This document shows, one piece after another, positions 53,161 through 63,127 of a DNA stretch of 64,000 nt (positions are counted from its first letter, which is position 1; the number at the start of each line of letters is the position of its first letter). Source of the DNA: Lineus longissimus (Eukaryota > Nemertea > Pilidiophora > Heteronemertea > Lineidae). The position numbers and the translations under genes were made by a program. The notes beneath the pieces are model-generated. The model did no database searches and was not told where the DNA came from. It saw only the letters and a program-made list of their open reading frames with translations. The stretch lies in assembly GCF_910592395.1 (NCBI RefSeq), contig NC_088317.1:8062001-8126000 (forward strand). Reading direction: 5' to 3'.

Positions 53161-54564
53161 CTCGAGATGAGTTCGAGACTACCACATCGTTGTCCTCTGA
53201 TGATGTCGTCATAGCATATAGTTGTTGATCCATTTGCTCTTCATCCGTGCAAGAACAAGACGGTCTTTGTCTTACTGAGCATGCATTGTTGTATGCAGAT
53301 GGAATCAGTTGTTTTCCGACCAATTCGAGTTTCTTTATTGAATGACAGCAATTTTCTGAACTAGCAAATGTTCTTTGTGATCAGTTGAGACTTTTCAAAA
53401 TTCCAACTTTTTTCAGGTTCATATAGAGGTTTTAAAGAATTATTAATGATTTTCCAAGACAGGCAAATTTAAACGAGTTTTTGAAACATGGTGGAAATGT
53501 AGTAGTTAGTAATAGAATACTAGAGTACATGTACCTTTACCAACAATGTATTTCCCTAACAACATACTACGGTAGAATTGAAAACTGTGCATAACTTAAA
53601 TTCCAGCGACAATGCAGAATGCTTGTCGCATCATTTTTACTTACACATGAGTACATTCTACAACACAATCGTAGCCAGAACAATTAAACAAAATCAAGGT
53701 AAGGGCTTCTTTTTTTTAAGAAGGAAAAAGATTAAGTAACCTGATGATGAAGGTTTTCAGAGAAATTGCAAGAAAACGGAGGACATGACATTGGATTTGA
53801 TGAACATGAATCCAATCTTCAAATAAGGGCGGTCCTACTCATTTCAATTGTGACCTTTCTAGTCTTTCAATTTTTAGGCGACTGTGTATAGCCATAATGG
53901 TGCGTTGAGGCCAGTGAAAATTACCAGGCGCCATTGCCATTACATGTATGACAACACCGAAAATTAGTTTACTTTAAGTGGCAAAAGGTCTCGTGTCGAA
54001 ATAGAAATACTCCTGCAAATACCAACATGTCACTTTGCCTGAGGGAATATTTATATAGCAGATGGAGCGGCGTGTCAGTAATATTAAATGGTCCAAACTT
54101 GCCAGCCCGAATATTACAGAATGTAAAAGCCATTAATTTGTCAGAGCAGGGTACCACTTGAGTAAACATAATTGATGGAAATGCACACTTAACTGAGAGA
54201 AACACATTTATCGTTGACGTTTGCTTGGCGTCATCAATGTTTTCATTAGATATTATCAACAATGTTAATTGGGTGATTGGATTCGGAGGTTTGCCCAAGG
54301 TGCTCGTCATGTTTTTTGTTTTTTTGGTACTCGTAATGTTATTTCTATAATGAAATGTATTGGCAGAAATGGATGACGATTTGGCGTAAAGATGGCATTG
54401 TACTTCTGGTGATATATGAATGTTGATATTCGCCGACTCTCGAAAATTGTCCAGACATGATTCTATGAGTGTGACCACATATCTTAGCACACGATTTGCA
54501 ACGGCATGCGATGAGGTCATCATCACTGCAAAACAGGATGTTCGTCTCGAACTCATCTCGAGAC
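53161..54564. mobile_element. 1.4-kb element with imperfect long TIRs
   Basis: CTCGAGATGAGTTCGAGAC at 53161-53179 is exactly inverted at the right end (about 54545-54564). After a mismatched 18-base gap, a second matching block follows on both sides (TGATGATG...TCAT.GCAT). So the TIRs extend to about 60 bp. No transposase domain is recognised inside. Confidence 0.55.
53969..54556 (-). other. 195-codon frame inside the 1.4-kb element
   Basis: An uninterrupted frame starts at an ATG inside the right TIR (54556) and stops at 53969. It has a serine/threonine-rich middle and no domain I recognise. Length alone makes it notable in AT-rich DNA, but composition is not clearly coding. It could be a degraded accessory protein or chance. 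Confidence 0.25.
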
Positions 54565-55331
54565 GGGGGAAGTTTTGTAGGTGAGGGGGGGTCTTAGTTT
54601 TGTAGGTCTTAGGTCTTAGATCTTAGTTTTGTAGACACCCCAACGTTTCCAGCATTACCAATCCAGCTAACACACACATTTGACATGGAAATATGAGTTA
54701 GGCATAAAGGTAACGCACTGGTTATTAGCGATATGGTAATGCGTTGGAAATGAAAGTATTTATAAATACTTCTACGAATGTATAATAGTTTCAGCGAATC
54801 TGGTAACAATAGGGCCGTTTACACGGGCACTCAAAAACAACATTCGGATCCGATTGGATCCGCTCCGATTCCAAACCGGATGTGGTCTCAATCTTATGTA
54901 CCCGTTTACAAGTCCAACAACGATGGGGTATAATCTGGTCTAATGTGGCTGCGCTTTTCTTGGTTCCTACGACAATCCGTTCGATGCTGCGATGGTGTCA
55001 GGCTCTCCTGGAGTGTTGGTATCGCGGACGAAAAACAATTATTTACTCCCTTTTGAGGGTAGGAACGATCATCACTGGCAGCGTTCAGTTTCAAAGCGAC
55101 TTCGCTGTAAACACTATTCTAAGGCCCGTCTCCATTAGAGCGTTTTTGCGCTCGCCGAAAAACGACGCGTTTCTGCGCGTCGTTTTGCGCAGCGGTGGTA
55201 ATTCTTGGAAGGGGTCTCCATTATCGCGTTTCTTAAGAGCGTTATTCGCGCGTATAAAAAGTGACATGGGCTTGGTCCGGGAACATTCAGTCAAGCCTGG
55301 TTCATGGTGAGAGCCACAGTAAACTACAAAA

Positions 55332-57521
55332 ATGCCCGCTTGGTCGTCTGATTCCTCAGATTCTGATATCGAGGTGTTAACCCTTTATGACGGACGAAGG
55401 AAGAGGAAACGAAGACATCAGTACTGGGTGCATCCCATCTTGAAGGAAAGAGCAGTATATGGTGAATACCATCATCTTGTGAAGAAACTGTTTGGGTATG
55501 AGGACAAGTTTTTCCTGTACTTTCGAATGATGCCTGAACATTTCAACTTGCTTTTGGATAACGTAAAGGGCTACATAACGAAGGAATACACGGCATTCAG
55601 GAGGCCGATTGGACGTGAGGAACGACTAGCAATATGTTTGAGGTAAGAAAGTAATTTTCATCAAATTTTTAATCAATTGTTGTTCCATACAAACATTTCT
55701 GGAAGTTACATTAAATTTGGAGCATTCCAATTTGTCGAATTGCTTGATTGTTGTTGCATCTGGCCCATACCCATGCACGAACCAACATTGGAGAAGCCGG
55801 TCGAGGTGGATGGGTTACCCTGGATATGCTGGGATGCTTGGTTGCCACTGCTCCCGTAGATTACATGCATTTCGGCCTCATGCACTAAACCATGAATTTT
55901 GAACATGATGCTGGATCTAATTTGTGGCGGAAACTTTTTGATACTCGCAATCATTGATTTCATAAAGTCAGAAATATTTTCATCCTCATCCGGTTGTTTT
56001 GGCTTCTTTTCATTCTTGCTTTTGATGTAAGAAACTATGGCGTCATCCACCTCAGATGCTGGTTTTGAAGCCTTTTTCTTTTGTTGGCATCTGGGTTTTG
56101 GTGCAGCGAATGTTTCTGGTTGTTTGTCATTGTATTCCGATGAGGTTCCATCACCCAACTCGAGTTCGTCTTCGACATTGATATTATCAATCGGAATATC
56201 ATCGCCTGCTTCAATTGTATCTGTATCAAGGTCCTCAAGATTGCCAGAAGACCTGCAATACAAAGAAATATATTATCAAGGAGCTGAGCTACATGTATAA
56301 CATTTCATTGACATATCCTATTGTGCTATCATACATTGTAATGTGATTGAAATTTTTTTTTACGTACTTGCGGTTCTCCATATGTGGCCTCAGGAACTCC
56401 AACATCTTTGCATACTTGTATTCCTTCTTGGGTTTCGTCCTGCCCTGACCACTTTTCGGTATGGGAATGGCATCTAAATATTTCCTAATAGCGTCGCGGA
56501 CACTCTTCCACTTCGTCTTCGCAAGTCCAACTTGAACGTTATAAAAAGAAATTATTGTTAAAACATTTTTTACTATCATGATTTCAGGTTCCTCGCCACC
56601 GGAGATTCGTACAAGACCATTGCCTTCAGCTACTACGTTGGAGTACATACCGTATCGAAAATTATTCAGGAAACGTGCCAGGCTATTTGGGATGCTCTGC
56701 AGCCAATGTATATGCCACAACCAAACAGAGCGCAATGGGAAGACATAGCAGATGGGTTTGGACGCAAATGGCAATTTCCCTGTTGCCTGGGAGCGATGGA
56801 TGGCAAGCACGTACAGATTTTTGCACCAGCAAATTCTGGGACTTTGTACTTTAATTACAAGAAAACCTTTTCTGTGGTACTGCTTGCACTTGTTGACTGG
56901 AACTATTGCTTCACAGTCATTGACGTCGGCAGCTACGGTTCAAATAGTGATGGGGGAATCTTCAAAAGGAGTACCCTTGGTAAGAAACTGATGAATGGGA
57001 CCCTCGAGATCCCAGCTAACAAATGCCTTCCTGGGGCAGAACAACGAGTCGAACCAGTTCCACACGTCGTGGTAGGGGATGAGGCATTTCCGGCTATGGA
57101 AAACCTCCTTCGCCCTTTCCCTGGAAAGAACTTAAGGGACGATCAAAGAATTTTCAATTATCGGCTTTCCAGGGCCAGAAGGATATCAGAAAATGCCTTC
57201 GGTATCCTTGCTAATCGGTGGAGGCTCTACCATCGGAAAATTCCTTTGAGCGCTGAAAGTGTTGATATTGTTGTGAAGGCCACTTGTGTATTGCACAACA
57301 TGTTACAGAACAGGGGTGTTCCAGTTCCTGTCAGACCAGTTACGAATGATGTCACGCCTGACGAAGAGGATACGTGTGATGGAATCCTGAACGATTGGGA
57401 AAAATCTGGCCATCGGCAAAAGAAAGATGCTCTCATGGTCCGAGAAGCGTACAAGGACTACTTTAGTTCTAGAGCTGGGGCAGTTCCTTGGCAAAACCAA
57501 GTGTGTTTCGGGGAGGACTAG
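55332..57521 (+). CDS. Harbinger 1 transposase, two exons
   Basis: Exon 1 is 55332-55642 and exon 2 is 56588-57521. Donor GTAAGA and acceptor ATGATTTCAG join in frame through a split arginine codon, giving 414 residues. The N-terminus is acidic and basic (S-S-D-S-S-D-S-D then R-R-K-R-K-R-R), with a helix-turn-helix region around 60-130. The DDE_4 nuclease has G-A-M-D-G-K-H-V (D about 175), V-V-V-G-D-E-A-F-P (D about 268) and R-I-S-E-N-A-F-G (E about 305): all three catalytic residues are present. It cuts and inserts the element. The frame is intact, so it may be active. The 945-bp intron holds two exons of the minus-strand MADF gene. Confidence 0.9.
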
Positions 57522-57824
57522 AAAGTTGGCGACCACTAGAGACTGAAAGCTGCAAACCTCCAAGGTGGGGGTCCATGGTCTGGTGGGGGTGGTACACGGA
57601 CTGAGTGGGGCGGGGCTCTCAACTTCTGTTAAATCAATATGCTTCAAAATAAACTTGAACTTACCTGTTAAATTAGCTTTATCACCAATTTGCTTCCATA
57701 CCCTTTCTTTCCTTTCAGTATCTTTGAATTCGGCTAGGGACTTATCATATATCATTGGGTGCTTTTCGATCTCAAAAATGAGTCTTTCTATCAAGTCACC
57801 TGGCATGATGCTCCCTACAACCAC
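55706..57824 (-). CDS. MADF-BESS protein of Harbinger 1, three exons
   Basis: Exons are 57824-57665, 56530-56368 and 56252-55706; the total is 870 bases, exactly 290 codons, with all phases agreeing. Sites are GTAAGT/TTCAAG and GTACGT/TTGCAG. Exon 1 and 2 encode a MADF (Myb-like) domain: L-I-F-E-I-E-K-H-P-M-I-Y-D, W-K-Q-I-G and K-W-K-S-V-R-D-A-I-R-K. Exon 3 is acidic, then basic, and ends with a BESS-like segment (F-M-K-S-M-I-A-S-I-K-K-F-P). Such proteins help the Harbinger transposase enter the nucleus and bind TIRs. ATG 57806 is an alternative start. Confidence 0.85.
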
Positions 57825-58482
57825 AACTGCACAGTCCGAGTGCTTTCAGGGGGCAATGCACGGAATAAAGTGGATATGACTGAATTTATGTGTCAAATGA
57901 CCGCCGAGTAAATACGCTTTGAATGCTATTTTTGCATTCTTATTTAATCCGCCGGCGGTGTCCGTCGAGCAGAAATTGATTAAGTTATCCGCTACGCTCT
58001 TGTGGATAGGGGTAAAGGAAAATCAATTAGAGCAATCGAAGCGGATTTCCGCGCGTATAATCGCGTCGTCGTGCGACGCGCAAAAACGCTCTAATGGAGA
58101 CAGGCTTCCTTTGTACTGATTAGTCGCTCGAGATGTGGAGCAAATCGAAAACCGCATCATCGCACCATTTACCCTTCACCATTATACGAATTGATTAAAG
58201 TGCAAGAGAGAAATCAAGAGAAATGTGAAAGTATAACAAGGATCTGTCAATGTTGGTGCGCGAAAACCACATGATTTTAATGTCCGGAATTGCCGATGTA
58301 CGAAAATGCTTCAACACGCATGCGTACAGGTAAATTTAGATCCACATTACACTATACAAACCTGATCGCGTTTACGCGACCAATTTGGATCAGGACCAAT
58401 GAGAACTAGACCCGATAAGTCCCGATGAAAAAAAAACCCGATGATATTTCATCGGGTTTTTGCTGGCGTATGTAAACGGCTT

Positions 58483-58805
58483 TATAGATTGCATTAGCAA
58501 GATAGGTAACACTTGACAGAAACGCAGCACTACCGACTGTCACAGTAACAAGTTAGGTCTTGCAGAAACGCGTTCCCAAAACGGGCAATTGTCCGGACTT
58601 TGTCCAGCACCACAATGTTTTCTTCAAAATAGGCTTTATTTTCATCCGTATTCACAATTCTTTTTCACCCTCTACCACGTTTTTTCCTTGTTTACCCAAT
58701 TTCCTTTGTTTTTCTGATGATCCTGCGCGCTCCCTATCTTTTATCCAGTAAGCCAGCTTAAAGTATTGCTCGATCACCAGGCACAGCAGATTTTGACCCT
58801 TCAAT
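58483..58805. other. No gene seen
   Basis: Unique-looking spacer between the two Harbinger elements. Confidence 0.4.
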
Positions 58806-59097
58806 GGGTGAGGTCAAGTCTTGAGTAAAACCGGATTGAGTTAACTTTGAGTTTACATTGAGTTAACCTGAGCTCTTTACCCCAGATACAGGTAAACTCT
58901 GAGTAAACTCTTAGTATACCTTAGGGTAACTCTAAAGTAACTATAAGATAACTCCTTAGTAACCCTTGGGAATTCCCCATTTCTACACACAGATTCCTTG
59001 AATCTTTACTCTGATAAGCACATGCTTCATGTGCATGCTCTATGTCATAAGCAGTGCTACTTGTATTATTCCGAAGTACAGACACACAGAAAGAAGT

Positions 59098-59949
59098 ATG
59101 ACTGCCTCCAGTATGGACCAAGGGAAGAAAAGATTTCGTTGGAATGAACAGAAAATGATCGAGGCTCTAAGTTACCTCACTGATAATCATGAACGGTTCA
59201 AGCAGGCCAAAAGAAATCAAACAGTTAGTGAGTTTTTCAATGAGGTAGGAGATCTTTTTTCTGTGGCAGGAACTGTTGTTGAAAACATGGTCAAAAACCT
59301 GGCTAAAGAGTTCCGTACGGTCATCAAGGAGAACATGAAGTCGGGGACTGGCACTGATGAACTACGGCCAAGTCTGAAATTGAGGGACTCGGAGGAACTT
59401 TTTGATTGCTTTCAGACTTACTATGACTTGTACTTTCCAAAAGGGGGAGCAGCACGTCCAGATGTCGTCATTACACCAACATCTGGTGTAGTCAGACCAG
59501 TCCAACTTTTCAAGGCGGGAAAGAAACGGTCCATCAGCCCATGCCCATCATCAGTAGATTTGGGAGACGAAGATTTGGAGATTGACGAGGGGCCTGTTGC
59601 ATGTAGTAGTCGCAGTTCTACCCCCACAGCCTCTGGATCTGCACGTGTGACAACTCAAGGTCGTGAAAAAGCTACAACAAGTTCAGGATCAAAGAAAGCA
59701 AAGCCTGATCTCCTGGATTCAGCTGTTAATGCGCAAGAGAAATACCTGGAGATACTGCAGAAACAAAATGCAATCCTTCAATCCCTTGTTGGGGAAGTTC
59801 GCTTGATCAGGGAAGCATTTGCTCACTCCACTGGAATCCAGTTTGAAACGTTGTCTTGGATAACGTTTCGGATATGGATTAAAACATTTCGATTGATCGA
59901 GAGAAACTTCTTTGAAAGAACAAGTTATTTTCTCGTTTATGATACATAA
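59098..59949 (+). CDS. Myb/SANT-like DNA-binding partner of Harbinger 2
   Basis: The frame is open from 59029, but the ATG at 59098 (M-T-A-S-S-M-D-Q-G) is the better start. Residues about 10-85 resemble a trihelix/SANT-type domain: F-R-W-N-E-Q-K-M-I-E-A-L-S-Y-L, then F-F-N-E-V-G-D-L-F and L-A-K-E-F-R-T-V. A serine-rich, acidic middle follows, then a coiled-coil end (Y-L-E-I-L-Q-K-Q-N-A-I-L-Q-S-L). This is the known two-gene plan of Harbinger elements. The last ~25 codons may be intronic read-through, since their composition changes after about 59850. Confidence 0.7.
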   Translation: MTASSMDQGKKRFRWNEQKMIEALSYLTDNHERFKQAKRNQTVSEFFNEVGDLFSVAGTVVENMVKNLAKEFRTVIKENMKSGTGTDELRPSLKLRDSEELFDCFQTYYDLYFPKGGAARPDVVITPTSGVVRPVQLFKAGKKRSISPCPSSVDLGDEDLEIDEGPVACSSRSSTPTASGSARVTTQGREKATTSSGSKKAKPDLLDSAVNAQEKYLEILQKQNAILQSLVGEVRLIREAFAHSTGIQFETLSWITFRIWIKTFRLIERNFFERTSYFLVYDT

Positions 59950-60390
59950 CTGTGCTAAATACAGGATACTTACAGGACATTCCTACATTCCGATAAAGAC
60001 GCGTCTCATTCATAAAACTGGTAAAAACACAAACTGATGGTGTGTAACATTTAGCAAGAGTATTTGCGATTGGACATTTTTCTGTTCACTGGCGTATCCA
60101 TGAGTAATTATCAATATCATGATTAATTAAGAATGATTCTTGATTCTATCCACTGATTAGCACTTGCCTTAATCATATTTTGTACCGGCATATTTTAGTT
60201 GTTTCTCGTGTAGAGGTAAGAAATGAAAGCAAAAATATTTTTTGATGGAAGATAATCACCGTCTTTAGAGTACAGGTTGTGCATTTTGCTTAGAGTTTTT
60301 ATTGAACAAAGTTCAGAGTTAATACAAACTATTATCTTTGTTTTCTATAACTTAGTAATTAGGTTCATCTTGGGGTTGTGACCACAGATG

Positions 60391-61350
60391 TTACCCCAAG
60401 AAATTGGTGTATCGATTATGTAACACACAAGTTGCAATGGTACATTTGGCAGCAAATAAGGGGCCATACTTGGCAGGATACCTATTCTCCTTCATTTGAT
60501 TCATGCGCCATTTGAGTTCAGATGCCCCAATGGTACGTTCAACAATTTGACGAATTCTGGTACAGCGATTGTTGAAAGCGAACTGGTCTGGTTGAAGGTT
60601 ATTTCCTATAAATGGGACCAAAACAGCAGGATGCAAATTCCGGTAAGCAGCATCACCAAGCACAACATCATCGTCCGGAAGTTGATCCAAGTATCTCATG
60701 AAGTCATCACCCCATTCTGTAGCAGTCTTGTCATGTGTTGCTCCTGGAAGCCCTGTGATGAGATGACGTACTCTGCCAAACTTGTCAACAATATACTGGG
60801 TGTTTATAGAGTCACAGCTTTTACCAGGCCGGCCACAGTAGTAAGCGTCTCCAGCATGATCTGGACGCTGAATTTTTATGATTACACCATCCAAATACAT
60901 GACAACATGTTTTTCAACACCATCTATATCCTGAAGGCTAGTGCTTAACTGGTCAAGTTCTTCCCTCCGTGGAAATGCAATGTGCTCGCCAGCTATATCC
61001 ATAAAGAAGTCTGAAACTTCCCTACTGTGTAATATGGCTGTTGATTTGGCTATACCCTGTGTGTATCCAATTTGTCGGTGGTAGCCACCAGAGGCCAAAT
61101 ACAGCAAAAATGTCTCCATTCTCTTCACAGAGAATAAATACCTCCTGTTTCCTCCTCCTTGTTGTTGTCTCCAATTATGGTATTCCGCACATATTTCATC
61201 GAATTGTCCATCTGTTAGCCGTAAATGTCTGTGCACCGGTTCTTCACTATAAGCTGGCCTCCTAAAATAATTCTCATGCCTTTGTTGGGCAAGAGCATGA
61301 ACATAGACTGGCATAAAAAACATGTCTGACAGGTTCTTTCTTGCCTCCAA
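60391..61350 (-). CDS. Harbinger 2 transposase (DDE_4)
   Basis: 319 codons as a single intact exon; the first ATG is at 61323 (codon 10), so the protein is probably about 310 residues. Catalytic residues: M-Y-L-D-G-V-I-I (D154), V-L-G-D-A-A-Y-R (D233) and I-V-E-R-T-I-G-A (E271), followed by L-K-W-R. The N-terminal ~110 residues form a helical DNA-binding region including G-G-Y-H-R-Q-I-G-Y. All DDE residues and no stops suggest recent activity. Its partner gene is on the other strand, tail to tail. Confidence 0.9.
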   Translation of the reverse strand: MEARKNLSDMFFMPVYVHALAQQRHENYFRRPAYSEEPVHRHLRLTDGQFDEICAEYHNWRQQQGGGNRRYLFSVKRMETFLLYLASGGYHRQIGYTQGIAKSTAILHSREVSDFFMDIAGEHIAFPRREELDQLSTSLQDIDGVEKHVVMYLDGVIIKIQRPDHAGDAYYCGRPGKSCDSINTQYIVDKFGRVRHLITGLPGATHDKTATEWGDDFMRYLDQLPDDDVVLGDAAYRNLHPAVLVPFIGNNLQPDQFAFNNRCTRIRQIVERTIGASELKWRMNQMKENRYPAKYGPLFAAKCTIATCVLHNRYTNFLG

Positions 61351-61653
61351 ATGGTTACCCCAAACTTGACTTCTTTCCGAGTAAACTATGAGTTAACACC
61401 CATAGTGTAAAGATTACCCTAATGCATTTTTCCTTCTACTTTTAACAAAGATGGCTGCTTTGCTCAGGTAGACTTTACCCTGGGGTATAATTTGAGTAAA
61501 AATTACCAACTTACCAGCTTTTACTCCGGGTTAACTCAAGGGTAAACTTTACCCTCGGAGAGAAGTCAAGTTTTGAGTTTATTAGGGGTTACCTTTACCC
61601 TAGGGTAAACATCTGAGGGTTATCTTTACTTTACTCAAAACTTGACCTCACCC

Positions 61654-61918
61654 AGTGTCATTATACAATATTTGTTTCTGTATTTTTGGAATGCCTTCAG
61701 ATATTCATCTGCGATTTTCGCGTCGAGCCCAAATTAGCAGTTTCATATCACACATGAATGCCATCATTACGATATTTTTCAGAAAGTGTAAAAGTAATGG
61801 ACTGATAAATTGCCTTCCAGTTTCTGAGGGGGTTACCCGATGTATCCATTATCTGCGCTATCATACGCTTCAATGCCATGCCTGAAAATTCACCACATTA
61901 TCTGAATTGTATTTTTCA
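61654..61918. other. Spacer ending in a splice acceptor
   Basis: No gene; the last bases TTGTATTTTTCAG form the acceptor of the next exon. Confidence 0.4.
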
Positions 61919-62132
61919 GTCCACATTCCTCCTTTTGGCATGTTTGCTAGTGGCGGCCTTGGTCACTTCAGGCTCTGGATGTGACCCCAGATGCGTTGAG
62001 GCCCAGCGATCGTGCACAGGTACTAAGGACAGATGCATAAAAACCTTCCGAATATGCTGCTGGAGAGCATACATCTGCAAGACTAAGAAGTACGTCAGAT
62101 ATGAAAACAAGGTCATCAAACTAAACTGCTGA
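61919..62132 (+). CDS. Secreted cysteine-rich peptide, terminal exon
   Basis: After a strong acceptor (GTATTTTTCAG, 61908-61918) the frame encodes a hydrophobic signal-type segment (F-L-L-L-A-C-L-L-V-A-A-L-V), then a short mature peptide with eight cysteines in the pattern C-x3-C-x6-C-x6-C-x6-CC-x5-C-x16-C and many basic residues, to a TGA at 62130. The likely start codon is in an upstream exon not found here; the ATG at 61878 would read through the acceptor and is less likely. The layout fits small secreted disulfide-rich peptides (antimicrobial, signalling or toxin-like); which one cannot be told. A candidate poly(A) signal AATAAA lies at 62626-62632. Confidence 0.5.
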
Positions 62133-62897
62133 TGTGGAAGCACAACAGCGCCATATTGTTAATGCTAAAGTTATGGCCACGTGACTAAAAAAGTGTGTGG
62201 CAGAAACGAATGCGAGCGATTTGGGGTGTCTTTACTTCCGGATATTTTCGAAGCTGACATCCTATGTGACCGAGCAATTAAGACGAAGCAAAGTACATTT
62301 GTTTTGACAGATATTGGAATACTTTACTAAGAAACGTCAACTGCCTGACCTTTGACACTAAATCCATCCTATGCTTTGATCAAAATCTTGTTTATTTAAC
62401 GGCAACGCTGAAACAATATTCGAAACAAAATCTAAATGTCAGAGAGATTATCCAAATTACCTTTGTAACTTCTTTACCATGGAAATATCACGTTTTCCAC
62501 CATTTCACCATTATAGTTGCCACAGTGACGAATAAAAAACAATGTTACTGTTGCTTAGATTCAGTGTGGTACCAGTAGTTGTATATTAATGTGAATACTG
62601 AAAGGGTCAGTAAATGATGAGTTTTTCAATAAAGAGTCTGGTCACGGCAAGTTTATTAAATTCATTGGATCCCATGCACAGCTCTCTCTAACAATTTACT
62701 GGGATTCACAATGAACCCATATCAATTCAGCTACAAACTGAGCCGAAGTGCAATACAATAATAGAACGACCATAGTGTCGATGTTTTCTTTCCTTGTGAT
62801 TCCGAGGCGTTAAATGCAAAGGTTATTAGAGGCAACATTTTGAAGAAAACGGTAAATTACTGATACTGCAATTTTTGAAGCATCATCCAAATGGCAG
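62133..62897. other. Probable 3' UTR and spacer
   Basis: AT-rich sequence; AATAAA-type motifs at about 62533 and 62626 could end the cysteine-rich peptide transcript. No other gene is seen. Confidence 0.35.
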
Positions 62898-63031
62898 TAA
62901 GAATGATAATAATGAGGTGATAGGAATAATAGGTATTTTGAAGCCATTTTGACCAAAGCCCTTACAGGCCTTTTGTCTCAAAAAGGCTTAGAAACCCCTA
63001 AGAACCAGCCAACCCATTATTATCATTCTTA
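62898..63031. repeat. Inverted repeat upstream of the third virus-like copy
   Basis: TAAGAATGATAATAATG at 62898-62914 is exactly inverted at 63015-63031. The loop contains AAGGCC/GGCTTA pieces. It lies about 100 bp before the first gene of the virus-like element and could be near its terminus. Confidence 0.5.
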
Positions 63032-63127
63032 GGGAATACTACAGCTCAATGGGTTATTTCCTTAAAATAAATGGCCTTTTTACTGTCTTCATTATCCAAA
63101 ACTGAAGGAAAAATTCAAGTAAATTAA

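Larger units (their letters stand above)
55124..58105. mobile_element. PIF/Harbinger transposon 1
   Basis: 28-bp TIRs with one mismatch (55124-55151 and 58078-58105) read GCCCGTCTCCATTAGAGCG at the left end. Inside are the two genes normal for this superfamily: a DDE transposase and a MADF-type DNA-binding protein, on opposite strands. Both reading frames are intact after splicing. A 3-bp target duplication could not be fixed. Confidence 0.85.
54812..58482. mobile_element. Outer element with GGGCCGTTTAC ends, hosting Harbinger 1
   Basis: GGGCCGTTTACAC at 54812 and GTAAACGGCTT at about 58472 are inverted, and the similarity extends imperfectly about 30 bp (…CAAAAAC…). Near the right end is a strong hairpin: CCCGATGA...TCATCGGG (58437-58456). 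Without Harbinger 1 the element would be about 0.7 kb and non-coding. Confidence 0.45.
58806..61653. mobile_element. PIF/Harbinger transposon 2
   Basis: The ends read GGGTGAGGTCAAGTCTTGAG (58806) and its near-exact inverse at 61630-61653. Both subterminal regions (58830-58970 and 61375-61630) are packed with short GTTAAC/GGTAAACT/TTACCCT motifs. Inside lie an intact DDE transposase (minus) and a DNA-binding partner (plus), a gene pair different from that of Harbinger 1. No clear 3-bp target duplication (AAT versus AGT). Confidence 0.85.
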
